A stretch of 64,000 bases of DNA. Origin: Allosediminivita pacifica. Lineage in GTDB: Bacteria; Pseudomonadota; Alphaproteobacteria; Rhodobacterales; Rhodobacteraceae. Shown here one piece after another: positions 1-14,600 of this stretch; the stretch's first letter is position 1; the number at the start of each line of letters is the position of its first letter. The position numbers and the translations under genes are program-made. The notes under the pieces are model-generated. The model made no database searches, was not told the DNA's origin, and worked only from the letters and a program-made list of their open reading frames with translations. Location of the stretch: positions 1 to 64,000 of the forward strand of contig NZ_QBKN01000016.1 in assembly GCF_003054175.1 (NCBI RefSeq). Reading direction: 5' to 3'.

Positions 1-12
1 TGTCCTGAACGT

Positions 13-480
13 CTACACCGCGCTCGGCATACCCGTAACAGAGCCCGTAGGATAAGTGCGTCTGGGGAAAGGGGAAGTCCGGGCTTCACGCGCTTCGCGC
101 AACAAAGCCGGTGCATTCAATACAGCGTCAGCATCAACCCAGACAATCGGCTTTCCCAAAGTCAAAAGCTTGAATTTTATATAGGTCGCTTTCAGGGAAA
201 AAGCATTCTCCGCACCCATGGCTGGAAACGTCTCCACTGAAACGTTCTGACCGACGGATCGGCAGCAATCTTCCAGTCTTTTCAGATAGGTATCGTAGAC
301 ACCGTCTCTCGTGCCGAAACTGACGACAGTTGACTCTCCATGACCCTTGGTACCGAAGTTGCCGGAACCTGAATCATCGACGTCCAGCATCCGGCACTGA
401 GATGGCGCCACCAGAAATTGCTCTGGTTCGCTCGAACGGCGAAAACCGGAAACCCCGAAGATGCTTTTCTTCTTTTTCAT
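13..480 (-). CDS. Glycosyltransferase-like protein, possibly truncated or frameshifted
   Basis: A 155-residue reading frame begins with a lysine-rich MKKKK start and contains KPIVWVDADAVL near residues 109-120, which resembles the DxD metal/nucleotide-sugar site of small GT-A-fold glycosyltransferases. These enzymes normally continue for 100 or more residues past that site, but this frame stops about 35 residues later. The last 20 residues (rich in T, P, R, G) do not look like a domain end. On the same strand, a reading frame shifted by one base is open from about position 70 to the window edge (reading QTHLSYGLCYGYAERG), so an indel in the C-rich stretch near 60-80 could have split one longer gene. 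Composition is unlike the neighbours: positions 121-180 hold 25 G/C of 60. No strong ribosome binding site precedes the start. The glycosyltransferase label is tentative; a real short protein is possible. Confidence 0.45.
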   Translation of the reverse strand: MKKKKSIFGVSGFRRSSEPEQFLVAPSQCRMLDVDDSGSGNFGTKGHGESTVVSFGTRDGVYDTYLKRLEDCCRSVGQNVSVETFPAMGAENAFSLKATYIKFKLLTLGKPIVWVDADAVLNAPALLREAREARTSPFPRRTYPTGSVTGMPSAV

Positions 481-587
481 GCCTACTAGCTAGCGACCGG
501 TGATCTCAGATATACTTGGAACAAGTCCCTTTCTAAGCACCAGCCTCCCCTGTAACGTGTTCAGGGTGCATAAACACAACATGCAGA

Positions 588-597
588 TTGACGTCAA
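588..597. promoter_or_regulatory. Perfect TTGACGTCAA palindrome upstream of the left-edge gene
   Basis: A perfect 10-bp palindrome lies in the AT-richer gap (481-706), about 110 bp upstream of the minus-strand glycosyltransferase-like gene and beyond the 3' end of the GNAT gene. It could be a regulator half-site pair, but a 10-mer palindrome alone is weak evidence. I see nothing else definite in this gap. Confidence 0.2.
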
Positions 598-706
598 CCA
601 AAACAGATAGGCAGAGTCACCTAGTCTCGTCAGCCGTTAAACCGTAAATCTCCCAAAAACTCCGAAATGATTTGCCGTATCTCGCCTATCACAAGGGCCC
701 CGTCTA

Positions 707-1228
707 TCACACCCCCCTAAACATCACTAGCGCATCCACCTCCCCCAGATGTGGATGCGCGAAGGCGCCCGGCAGGCGCCCCACGACCTCGAAGCCCGCG
801 CGTTTCCAGGTCTCCACGGCGCGGGTGTTGCTTTCCACGACGAAGTTGAACTGCATGGCGCGGAAGCCCTCCGTCCGGGCGGTCTCCAGCGCGTGGGCCA
901 GCATCCGCCGGGCCAGCCCCCGGCCCCGCGCGGCCTCGCCCGTGACGAAGCCGCTGTTGCAGACGTGCGATCCGCCGCCCGCCTGGTTCCGGACGATGTA
1001 ATAGGTGCCCATCACTTCGCCCGCGATCTCGGCGACGAACACCTTGCGGCCCCCGCCCGTCCAGTAGGCAAGGGCGGCGTCGGGCGTGATGTCGGGGTCG
1101 ATGGCGTAGGTGTCGCCGGCGCGGAACACGGGCATCAGCAGCGCCGTGACGGCCTCGGAATCGCCCTCGCAGTAGGGCCGGATTTGCGGATCTGCGGCGG
1201 TCACCGCGGGGCCTTTCCCGCGGGACAT
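707..1228 (-). CDS. GNAT family N-acetyltransferase
   Basis: Probable acetyl-CoA-dependent N-acetyltransferase of about 173 residues, substrate unknown. The GNAT signature is visible: motif A as VTGEAARGRGLARRML (the RGRGLA loop binds the acetyl-CoA pyrophosphate), followed by FNFVVESNTRAVETWKRAGFEVVG, split here by description as the motif B segment with the conserved N/A/W/AGF residues. I chose the ATG at 1228 (MSRGKG). A longer frame reaches 1303 but would run through the repeat element at 1239-1316 and gives non-homologous-looking sequence. It lies downstream of the class III ADH on the same strand with about 95 bp between, and the family 1 repeat fills most of that gap, so co-transcription is uncertain. 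Confidence 0.8.
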   Translation of the reverse strand: MSRGKGPAVTAADPQIRPYCEGDSEAVTALLMPVFRAGDTYAIDPDITPDAALAYWTGGGRKVFVAEIAGEVMGTYYIVRNQAGGGSHVCNSGFVTGEAARGRGLARRMLAHALETARTEGFRAMQFNFVVESNTRAVETWKRAGFEVVGRLPGAFAHPHLGEVDALVMFRGV

Positions 1229-1238
1229 TCTGAAGAAA

Positions 1239-1316
1239 CGGTAAACGACAAGAGGTAAGTCATTGATTTTTCTTGGGCGCCGGAGTGTCCCGGCGCGGGA
1301 CACCCCGGGACATCCC
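1239..1316 (+). repeat. Family 1 intergenic element, copy A
   Basis: Fixed-architecture element: CGGTAAA (1239-1245), 15 nt, CATTGAT (1261-1267), 19 nt, GTCCCGGCGCGGGAC (1287-1301), then ACCC and a further CGGGACATCCC. The three blocks recur with identical spacing at 36244 and 46111. This copy is the most diverged: GTAAA replaces GTTAA and the palindrome centre is GCG. It lies between the ADH stop and the GNAT start. Relative to the GNAT gene it is in reverse orientation, whereas the other two copies point towards the following gene. Confidence 0.75.
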
Positions 1317-1322
1317 TTCAGA

Positions 1323-4293
<2,971 letters not shown>

Positions 4294-4305
4294 TGGTGTC
4301 GCATC

Positions 4306-6572
<2,267 letters not shown>

Positions 6573-6599
6573 AGAAATCCGAACATTCGCGTAACAATC

Positions 6600-6636
6600 G
6601 CCCGGTCCGGCAATACGAGAGTTTGCCGGACCGGGC
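6600..6636 (+). terminator. Hairpin terminator after eno
   Basis: A perfect 14-bp inverted repeat, GCCCGGTCCGGCAA (6600-6613) and TTGCCGGACCGGGC (6623-6636), with a 9-nt loop. It lies 27 bp after the eno stop. The trailing sequence has only two T residues, so it is a strong hairpin with a poor U-tract. Confidence 0.7.
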
Positions 6637-6680
6637 TTACCCTGTAATACTCCACGTCAATATGTCGAGTATGCAGGGTC

Positions 6681-7982
6681 ATGCCACAGAGCAAGTTTGG
6701 TAGGAGGCTGGGCGCGGTCCGGCGGGCCGAGTTCGGCTCGCCAATGGAAACTGCGGCCCGCTCGATCGGGATCCTCGCGACGTCGGCGGCGCTCTACCTT
6801 GCCAGCCACGATCCGATCTTCCCGATCTGGTGCGCCTCGTACTTTCTCTTCGAGGGGCTTTTCCTGCTGATCGCCGGGTGGCCCCCCAAGCGGAACATCC
6901 GCGCCCATTTCGGGCTGGCGATCCTCTTCTACAATCTCTCGGCGCTCAACTTCGCCTGGCTGCCGCTCTACATGATATGGCTGGGCGAACCGGGCTACGC
7001 GCTTGTCGGCGGGCTCGGCATCTTCGGGATGCTGCTCTACACCCTGCACCGGACCGAGTACGAGGCGAGCCTTGTCATCTCGGATTGCCTGCACGCCGTA
7101 GTCGTCGCCGGCGCCTTGCTGGTAATTATCGAACCCAGGATCGACAGCACGGCCATGCAGGTCGCCGGCTTCATCTGCGCCCTCGCCGTCGCCAAATACT
7201 TCTGCCTTGGCATGTGGGCCAAGCTACGCAACCAGGCCCAACACCGGCGCACCGAACAGCGCTACGCCGCGGCCCAGAAGGAACGCGCCCTGTCGCAGTT
7301 CGTCGGCGGCGTGGCCCACGACTTCAACAATCAGCTCACCGCCATCCTTGGCAATCTCGAGCTGATCGACCACCTGCACGATCCCTCGGATCGCGCCCAC
7401 GCCATGCGCGCCGTCCACGAGGCCGGCGGCAACGCAGCCCAGACGGTGCGCCAGCTGCTGGCCACCACGGGACGCGCCCCCCTGAGGCCGCGGTGGATCG
7501 ACCTCAACCACTTCGTCGACACCCGGATCAGCTACATCCGCGATCTAATGGGCGATGCGATCCGCCTGGACGTGGGGCCGATCCCCGAACATGCCCGGGT
7601 CACCGCCGATCCGGGCATGCTCGAAACCGCGCTCGTCGAACTTTGCCAAAACGCTCGCGATGCCATGGAGGAGGGAACCGGGCGCATCCGGATCTCGGCC
7701 ACCGACGAAAGCCCTGGCGGCCGTCAGGCGCCGCGCTTCGCGCTCGTGGTCGAGGATGACGGACCGGGCGTCGATGACAGCGCGCTCGCGATGCTCACCG
7801 AACCCTTCTACACCACCAAGGGCGTGGGCGAAGGTCCGGGGCTGGGGCTTTCCGCGGTCAGGGGATTTGCCCACCAGTCAGGTGGAGAACTCAGGATTGG
7901 CCGTTCCGCGATGGGCGGCCTTCGGATCGCGCTGGTCCTGCCCGAGGTGATGGCTCAGCTGCCCGCGTCGGGCGCCTCGTAG
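6681..7982 (+). CDS. Membrane-bound sensor histidine kinase
   Basis: A 433-residue protein with about six membrane helices in residues 25-175, then a DHp helix with the phospho-acceptor histidine in VGGVAHDFNNQLTAI (around residue 213), and a HATPase_c domain. The N box is CQNARDAMEEG, the G1 box EDDGPGVD and the G2 box GLGLSAVRGF. There is no receiver domain, no HAMP or PAS domain, and no response regulator gene nearby, so it is an orphan kinase within this window. The start at 6681 is the first ATG; an internal ATG at 6744 (METAARS) is equally plausible. Its 3' end overlaps the convergent ccmE gene by 28 bp. Confidence 0.88.
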   Translation: MPQSKFGRRLGAVRRAEFGSPMETAARSIGILATSAALYLASHDPIFPIWCASYFLFEGLFLLIAGWPPKRNIRAHFGLAILFYNLSALNFAWLPLYMIWLGEPGYALVGGLGIFGMLLYTLHRTEYEASLVISDCLHAVVVAGALLVIIEPRIDSTAMQVAGFICALAVAKYFCLGMWAKLRNQAQHRRTEQRYAAAQKERALSQFVGGVAHDFNNQLTAILGNLELIDHLHDPSDRAHAMRAVHEAGGNAAQTVRQLLATTGRAPLRPRWIDLNHFVDTRISYIRDLMGDAIRLDVGPIPEHARVTADPGMLETALVELCQNARDAMEEGTGRIRISATDESPGGRQAPRFALVVEDDGPGVDDSALAMLTEPFYTTKGVGEGPGLGLSAVRGFAHQSGGELRIGRSAMGGLRIALVLPEVMAQLPASGAS

Positions 7983-8410
7983 ACGCCCTGTTCCTTCAGC
8001 GCGTCGATCACTTCCTTGGGCATGTAGGTCTCGTCGTGCTTGGCAAGGATCTCGCTCGCCTCGAACACACCGTCCACGTAGCGGCCGGTGCCGACCATGC
8101 CCTGGTTCTCGCCGAAAAGATCGGGCAGCACGCCGGTAAAGACCACCGGCACCACGGCGCCCCCATCGGTCACGGAAAACCGGATCACCTCGCCCTCACC
8201 GCGCACGAGCGAGCCCGCCTCGACGAGCCCCCCGATGCGGAAGGTCTCGTGCGGTTGCGGCGGCGCCGCAATCACCTCGGTTGGCGAACGAAAGAAGTTG
8301 ATCCCGTCCCGCATGGCATATCCGATCAGCGCGGTCGAAATGACCAGCGCCACCGCGAGCAGGGCCACCACCTGGATGCGACGCTGTTTCTTGAGCGATT
8401 TCAGGGCCAT
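7955..8410 (-). CDS. ccmE: Cytochrome c maturation haem chaperone CcmE
   Basis: Periplasmic, membrane-anchored haem chaperone of the System I cytochrome c maturation pathway: it receives haem from CcmC/ABCD and passes it to CcmF/H. The protein has 151 residues: a short basic N-terminus, one membrane anchor (about residues 12-31), an OB-fold domain, and the covalent haem site in LAKHDETYMP (His125, Tyr129). I chose ATG 8410 (MALKSLKKQRR), which matches the family start. It follows argC on the same strand after 112 bp. The other ccm genes often linked to it (ccmF, ccmH) are absent from this window. Confidence 0.95.
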   Translation of the reverse strand: MALKSLKKQRRIQVVALLAVALVISTALIGYAMRDGINFFRSPTEVIAAPPQPHETFRIGGLVEAGSLVRGEGEVIRFSVTDGGAVVPVVFTGVLPDLFGENQGMVGTGRYVDGVFEASEILAKHDETYMPKEVIDALKEQGVYEAPDAGS

Positions 8411-8522
8411 CTGGGTATGCCTCTCCGATCCGTCGACACTGCCCGCAGGCAGTCTGGGCGACACTATACGGAATCGCCGCACCCCGCGACAGGACCTAGA
8501 TCAAATTGCTGCGGGTCCCGCG

Positions 8523-9551
8523 TCAGGGGAAACAGGGCGCCAGCATGAGCCCCGCCGTTTCCTCTTCGCCCAGCATCAGGTTGGCGTTCTGCAACGCCTG
8601 CCCCGACGATCCCTTGCACAGGTTGTCGAGCGCCGCGACGACCTGGCACTGCCCCGCGCCACGCTCCGCCGACACGCCGATGTGACAGAAGTTCGACCCG
8701 CGCACGTGATGCGTCGATGGCGCCTGTCCCAGCGGCAGCACCTCGATGAAGGGCTCTTCGGCATAGGCCGCGCTCAGCGCCGCGTGCACGGCCTCCGCCT
8801 CGCCCTTGAGATAGCAGGTCGCAAGGATGCCCCGGTTGAAGGGCGCGAGGTGTGGCGTGAAGCGGATGTTCACCGGCCGCCCAGCGAGCGCACTGAACTC
8901 CTGGTCGAACTCGCCCAGGTGCCGGTGCGTGCCGCCAAGGCCGTAGGCATTCGTGCCTTCCGACAGCTCCGCGTGCAGCAGGTTTTCCTTCAGCGACCGG
9001 CCCGCGCCGGAGACGCCACAAATCAGATCGAGGATGATCTCGTCAAGGTCGATGACCCCGGCCTCGATCAGCGGCCGCAGGATGAACTGTCCCGTGGCCG
9101 CGTTGCAGCCGGTGCCCGCCACCAGCCGCGCGCCCGCGATCTCGTCGCGGTAGAATTCGGTCAGCCCGTAGACCGCCTCCTTCTGCAGCTCGGGCGCGGC
9201 GTGATCGTTGCCGTACCACCGCTGGTAATCCGCCGGGTCGCGCAGCCGGAAATCCGCCGACAGGTCCACGATCTTCAGATGCCCCGGCAGCTGCGAGATC
9301 ACCTCCTGGCTCGTCTTGTGCGGCAGCGCGCAGAAGCACAGCTCGATCCCGGAAAAGTCGATCTCTTCCCAGGTGACAAGATCCGGAAGGTCGAGGTGGC
9401 GCAGGTGCGGGAACACCGCGCCAACGCTCTGGCCCGCCTTGGAATTGGCGGCGAGCGCCGCGATCTCGATCGAGGGATGGGTGGCGATCAGCCGGATCAG
9501 CTCGGCCCCGGTATAGCCGGAGGCGCCGATGATGGCGACGGAATGGGTCAT
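8523..9551 (-). CDS. argC: N-acetyl-gamma-glutamyl-phosphate reductase
   Basis: Third step of arginine biosynthesis: NADPH-dependent reduction of N-acetylglutamyl-5-phosphate to the semialdehyde, in the cytosol. The protein has 342 residues. It begins with a Rossmann [13 protein letters not shown], and the nucleophilic cysteine is Cys149 in GTGCNAATG; the GVSGAGRS and [10 protein letters not shown] segments are typical of ArgC. It sits upstream of ccmE and downstream of murI on the same strand (174-bp gap). No other arg gene is present. Confidence 0.96.
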   Translation of the reverse strand: MTHSVAIIGASGYTGAELIRLIATHPSIEIAALAANSKAGQSVGAVFPHLRHLDLPDLVTWEEIDFSGIELCFCALPHKTSQEVISQLPGHLKIVDLSADFRLRDPADYQRWYGNDHAAPELQKEAVYGLTEFYRDEIAGARLVAGTGCNAATGQFILRPLIEAGVIDLDEIILDLICGVSGAGRSLKENLLHAELSEGTNAYGLGGTHRHLGEFDQEFSALAGRPVNIRFTPHLAPFNRGILATCYLKGEAEAVHAALSAAYAEEPFIEVLPLGQAPSTHHVRGSNFCHIGVSAERGAGQCQVVAALDNLCKGSSGQALQNANLMLGEEETAGLMLAPCFP

Positions 9552-9725
9552 GACGTACCTGCGAAGTCTGAAGTGAAGAAAGCAAAGTTCAAGCGCCCGC
9601 GCGGGACGCGCTGCACCTTCATCGTCGCATGTTACGGGCGTCGAAACGCATCATGACGGATCTCCTTGCAGGTGCAGTAGCGCCGGGCGGTGCGAGAATC
9701 AAGTCACGCTCGGCAGGGCGCCCGG

Positions 9726-10538
9726 TCAGGCCGCCTCGAAGCTCATGGATTTCCGCAGGAAGCGCGTGGCGTTGTCCGACACCTTGCGCGGATTGCCCGT
9801 GGTCAGGAAGCGTTCGCCCTGCCCAGGTCCCACCATGTGCGGATGCCGCTCAAGGTAATCCGCCAGCGACTCGGCCACGATCGAGGCCTGCGAATAGACC
9901 GCCACCTCCGGCCCCAGCGCCTCCTGGAAGACATCCTGCAGAAGCGGGTAGTGCGTGCAGCCGAGGATCGCCGCCTGCGGGCGCGGCATCTTGCGCTTGA
10001 GCGCGTCCACGTGGCTGCGCACCAGTGCCTCGGCCAGGATCATGTCACCTTCCTCTATGGCATCGACCAGCCCGCCGCAGGCCTGCGCCTCGACGTCGAC
10101 GCCGATGGCGCGGAAGGCCAGTTCGCGCTGGAACGCCCGGCTGCTCACCGTCGCGGGCGTCGCGAACAACGCGACGTGCTCCACCGCCACCTCGCGCGGG
10201 GGCGAGTTGTCGCCCCACGTGCGCTCGGTCATGACCTCGATCAGCGGCACGAAGACACCGAGCACCCGCTTGTCCGCCGGGACCCAGCTTTCCTGCATCC
10301 GTCGCAGCGCTGCGGCCGAGGCAGTGTTGCAGGCGAGAATCACAAGATCGCAGCCAGCGTCCCAAAGGCGCTCCACAGCGGCGGTGGTCAAATCGTAGAT
10401 GTCATCGGCGCTCCGCACCCCGTAGGGCGCGTGCTTGCTGTCGGCGAAATAGACGAAGGGCACGTCGGGCAGCCGCTTCTGCACCGCGTCCAGCACCGTC
10501 AGGCCGCCAAGCCCGGAATCGAAAACCCCAACCGCCAT
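9726..10538 (-). CDS. murI: Glutamate racemase
   Basis: Makes D-glutamate for peptidoglycan by cofactor-independent racemisation with two cysteines. The protein has 270 residues. It starts [16 protein letters not shown], and the two catalytic cysteines are Cys70 in ILACNTASA and Cys193 in LGCTHYPLL. It begins 20 bp after the acyltransferase gene on the same strand, so the two probably form an operon with the acyltransferase first. Confidence 0.96.
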   Translation of the reverse strand: MAVGVFDSGLGGLTVLDAVQKRLPDVPFVYFADSKHAPYGVRSADDIYDLTTAAVERLWDAGCDLVILACNTASAAALRRMQESWVPADKRVLGVFVPLIEVMTERTWGDNSPPREVAVEHVALFATPATVSSRAFQRELAFRAIGVDVEAQACGGLVDAIEEGDMILAEALVRSHVDALKRKMPRPQAAILGCTHYPLLQDVFQEALGPEVAVYSQASIVAESLADYLERHPHMVGPGQGERFLTTGNPRKVSDNATRFLRKSMSFEAA

Positions 10539-10558
10539 GTCTGCCCGCCTTCCCGCGC

Positions 10559-11404
10559 TCAGTACGGGCGCCGCACCGTTTCTGTCTCGCCGGCCCGCAC
10601 CCTGTTGTGCCGTTCCTCGAACTCGAACCCGTAGTCGTAGGATTTGAGAGGAATCGGGGAAAGCTCATAGGTCCGTTTGCGCAGGAAATCCATCATCGCC
10701 CGGCTGTCGCGCGCATAAGGCGCAAGCACCTCGGGCGGAATCGGCTCACCGATGGCCACGCGCACGGGCGTATCGACCCGCTTGCGGAACTCCTTGATCA
10801 ACAGCCCCATGCGCAGCGTGTTGTGCAGGTGGCTCGCCAGTTGGAACAGCCGCGAGGTGTGTCCGTCGAAGTAGACCGGCACCACCGTCGCGCCCGACTT
10901 GGCGATCATCTTCGCGGTAAAGCTGCGCCAGCCCGGGTCCATGGGCTGCGCAAAGGGTCGCGCCGCGGTCGACACGGTCCCGCCGGGAAAGATGCCAATA
11001 CAGCCGCCCTCGGCGAGGTAGCGCAGCGCCTCTTTCCGCGTGGCGAGGTTTTCCTGCACCGCCTCCTTGCTCTCTTCGAAGCTGACCGGAAGCACCACAC
11101 GGTCGAGATCCTGCGCCTTGCGAAAGATCTTGTGCGCCAGGATACGAAAATCGCCCCGCACCACCGACAGGATATGCCCCAGCATCAGCCCGTCGAGAAT
11201 GCCGTAGGGGTGGTTCGCGATCACGATCACCGGCCCCTCGGCGGGGATGTTGTCGAGACTGCCCGCGATCACGTCGAGCCCCAGCCCGTACCGTGCCACC
11301 ATGACCTCCCAGAAGCTGCGGCCCCCTGCCACGTCGTCCTCGTATCCCTTCGCCCGCCGGATCAGCCCGATGCGTCCGGTGGCGTTCTCCATCAGCCGGA
11401 TCAT
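10559..11404 (-). CDS. Lysophospholipid acyltransferase family protein (PlsC-like)
   Basis: Probable 1-acylglycerol-phosphate or ornithine/lysolipid acyltransferase of about 281 residues. The acceptor motif is NHPYGILD around residues 64-71 (a histidine/aspartate pair as in the NHPxGxLDG subgroup), and the acyl-donor motif GIFPGGTVS follows about 100 residues later. A long in-frame extension to 11497 exists, but the residues before [10 protein letters not shown] look like translated leader; ATG 11404 or the internal ATG at 11392 is likelier. murI follows after 20 bp. The lipid substrate is unknown; the window also carries the sulfolipid genes, but not sqdA, and this gene is not convincingly SqdA. 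Confidence 0.85.
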   Translation of the reverse strand: MIRLMENATGRIGLIRRAKGYEDDVAGGRSFWEVMVARYGLGLDVIAGSLDNIPAEGPVIVIANHPYGILDGLMLGHILSVVRGDFRILAHKIFRKAQDLDRVVLPVSFEESKEAVQENLATRKEALRYLAEGGCIGIFPGGTVSTAARPFAQPMDPGWRSFTAKMIAKSGATVVPVYFDGHTSRLFQLASHLHNTLRMGLLIKEFRKRVDTPVRVAIGEPIPPEVLAPYARDSRAMMDFLRKRTYELSPIPLKSYDYGFEFEERHNRVRAGETETVRRPY

Positions 11405-11597
11405 CGCCCGGCCGCCCCGCGTGCTGGCGGAGTAGGAATAGGAAATGTCGCGTGCGGCACTCGGGTGCCGCGGGTGACGCCGTAGGGGCATCCGCATCGG
11501 TCCTCGCGGTAGATTGGGTGCGCGGTGGAATAGAAGATGTGGAGGGGAAGTGTAACGGACAAGTAAAGAAATTGCATCAAACCTGTCGAACGGCAGC

Positions 11598-11619
11598 GGG
11601 CCGCCTGTGGCGGCGGCCC
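11598..11619 (-). terminator. GC hairpin after the indolepyruvate oxidoreductase gene
   Basis: An 8-bp perfect stem (GGGCCGCC / GGCGGCCC) with a 6-nt loop lies 18 bp past the oxidoreductase stop on the minus strand. There is no T-tract, so termination here is inferred from position and stem strength only. Confidence 0.4.
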
Positions 11620-11636
11620 GGCCGTGGCAGAGGGGA

Positions 11637-14600
11637 TCACTCCGCCGCGTGCACCATGTCCTGCGGCGCCTTCCGCAGCGCGGCCAGCAGTTCCTCGCGC
11701 CGCTTCTCGGCCTTGGCGGCGTTGTCCATCTTCACCGGGCCATAGCCCCGGATCTGAAGCGGCAACTCCGCCAGCGCCACAAGCGCATCCATGTGAACCG
11801 CATCCGCCTTCGGCAGCCACTCGGCCATGTCGGCCTCGTACTGCGCGATCAGCGCGCGCTCCATCTTGCGCTCTTCAAGCCGGCCGAAGGGGTCGAGCGG
11901 CGTGCCGCGCACGAACTTCATCGCCGCCAGCACCCTGAACCCGGTCAGCATCCGCTCGCCGTACTTGCGCTTTTTCGGACGCCCCTCCGGGTCCTCGCCG
12001 TTCAGCACCGGCGGCGACAGGTGGAAGCTCATCTTCGGATCGCCGTCGAAGACCTCGGCCACCTTGTCGCGCGTCTCGAGGTGCATCCGCGCCACCTCGT
12101 ACTCGTCCTTGTAGGCGAGCAGCTTGTGATAGCCCTTGGCAACGGCCTCCTTCAGACGCTTGTCCTCGATGCCGTCGACAAGCTTGCGGTACTTCCGCGC
12201 CAGCCGCTTGGACTGGAACTTCACCAGCGCATCCTCGCGGTAGGCGATCTTCTCGTCGAGCGACTTGGGCATCTGGACCACCTTGGGCTCCATGACGCCC
12301 CGCGCCTCGACCGGATGCAGGATGGCCCAGCGGCCGATCTCGAAGGCGCGCAGGTTCTTCTCCACCGCCGCCCCGTTCAGCGTGATCGCCTCGGCGATCG
12401 CCTCGTGCGGCACCGGGATCAGCCCGCGCTGCCAGGCCGCCCCGAACAGCATCATGTTCGAGAAGATCGAGTCGCCCATGGTCGCCCGCGCCAGCTCGGA
12501 TGCGTCGAAGAGGTCCAGCCGCTCCTTCATCCGCGCGCTCAGCGCCACTTCCAGCCGATCGGCGGGCAGCGAGAACTCGGTATCGCGGGTGAAATCGCCG
12601 GTGATGATCTCGTGGCTGTTGACCACGGCACCCGTGCGCCCGGCGGCTGTCAGGCCCAGTGTCTTGGCCCCCGCGCTCACCACAAGGTCGCCGCCGATCA
12701 GCGCGTCGGCCTCGCCGGTGGCCACGCGCACGGCACTGATGTCCTCGGGGCTCTTGGCCACGCGCAGGTGGATGTGCACCGCCCCGCCCTTCTGGGCGAG
12801 CCCCGCCATCTCGATCATGCCCGCGCCCATGCCGGCGATCTGCGCCGCCTGCGCGAGCACCGCGCCAATGGTCACGACGCCGGTGCCGCCGACGCCGGTG
12901 ATGACGATGTTATGCGTCCCGTCGATCTGCGCCATCTCCGGATCCGGCAGGTCCGGAAGCTCCAGCGCCGTGGTCGCGGCCTTCTTGGGCACCGCGCCTT
13001 CCAGTGTCACGAAGGAGGGGCAGAACCCCTTGAGGCACGAGAAATCCTTGTTGCAGGCCGACTGGTCGATGGCACGCTTGCGCCCCAGCTCAGTCTCCTC
13101 GGGCAGGATCGCCACGCAGTTGGACTGCACCCCGCAATCCCCGCAGCCCTCGCAGACATCGGTGTTGATGAAGACGCGCTGGTCGGGGTCGGGGAATTCC
13201 TTCTTCTTGCGCCGCCGCCGCTTCTCGGCCGCGCAGGTCTGGATGTAGAGGATCGCCGAGACGCCCTCGACCTTGGTGCAGCGCTCCTGCACCTCCTGCA
13301 TCTCGGCCCGCTCGAAGACCTCGAGCCCCTTGGGAAAGACCGACGGGTCGATCTGTTCCTTCTCGTCGTGCACCACGTAGATCTTCGAAACGCCCATGGC
13401 CTCCAGCTCGGCGGCGATCTGCGAGGGCGACAACCCGCCGTCGTTCTTCTGCCCGCCGGTCATGGCGACCGCGTCGTTGTAGAGGATCTTGTAGGTCATC
13501 GTGGTGCCCGACAGCACCGCCGCCCGGATCGCCTGGATGCCGGAGTGGTTGTAGGTGCCGTCACCGATGTTCTGGAAGACATGCTCCGTCTTCGAGAAAA
13601 GCGATTCCCCGATCCAGTTCGCGCCCTCGGCCCCCATGTGGGTGTAGCCGGCCGTGTCACGATCCATCCACTGCGCCATGTAGTGACAGCCGATGCCCGC
13701 GTAGGCGCGGCTCCCCTCGGGCACCTTGGTCGAGGTATTGTGAGGACAGCCAGCACAGAAATACGGCAGACGCGCCGCGATATCCTCGGCGTTGTCCGCG
13801 CGCGAGGCTTCCTCGACCCGATGCAGATGCGCCCGCAGCGCCTCGGTGCCGCGGCCCTCGTCAACAAGAACCTCCCCCAGCTTCTGCGCGATCCAGACCG
13901 GATCCAGCGCGCCGCGTTCGGGGAACATGACCTCGCCGCCGCGAGCGCCCTTGCGGCCACCCCAAACGCGCAGCCCCGGGTTCCCGAACAGCGCCTCCTT
14001 GATCTGGCCCTCGATAAGCTTGCGCTTCTCCTCGACCACCACGATAAGGTCGAGCCCCTCGGCCCATTCCTCGATGCCCTTCGTGTCGAGCGGGTAGACC
14101 TGCCCCACCTTGTAGGTGGTGATCCCCAGCCGCTCGGCCTCGGCCTCGTCGATGCCCAGAAGCCCGAGGGCATGGACGAGATCGAGCCAGTTCTTGCCCG
14201 CCGCCACGAAGCCGATCTTCGCGCCGGGCCGGCCCCAGATGCGCTTGTCCATGCGGTTCGCATGCGAAAACGCCTCGGCCGCAGGGCGCTTGTAGTCCAG
14301 AAGCCGCGCTTCCTGATCATGCGGGCTGTCGCCCAGACGGATGTTCAGCCCGCCCGCGGGCATGGTGAAGTCCGGCATGACAAAGGACATGCGGTCCGGA
14401 CGCCCGTCCACCACGGACGTGGCCTCGACCGTGTCCTTCATGGTCTTGAGCCCGACCCAGAGCCCCGCATAGCGCGACAGCGCGTAGCCGTAGACCCCGT
14501 AATCGAGGATCTCCTGCACGCCAGCCGGGCTGACCACCGGCATGTTGGCGTCGACCATGGCGTATTCGGACTGGTGCAACACGGTGGAGCTTTCGCCCGT

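Noticed and set aside
6648-6671. ATACTC...GAGTAT dyad before the histidine kinase
   Set aside because: Only six base pairs with a long loop; too weak to call an operator or terminator.
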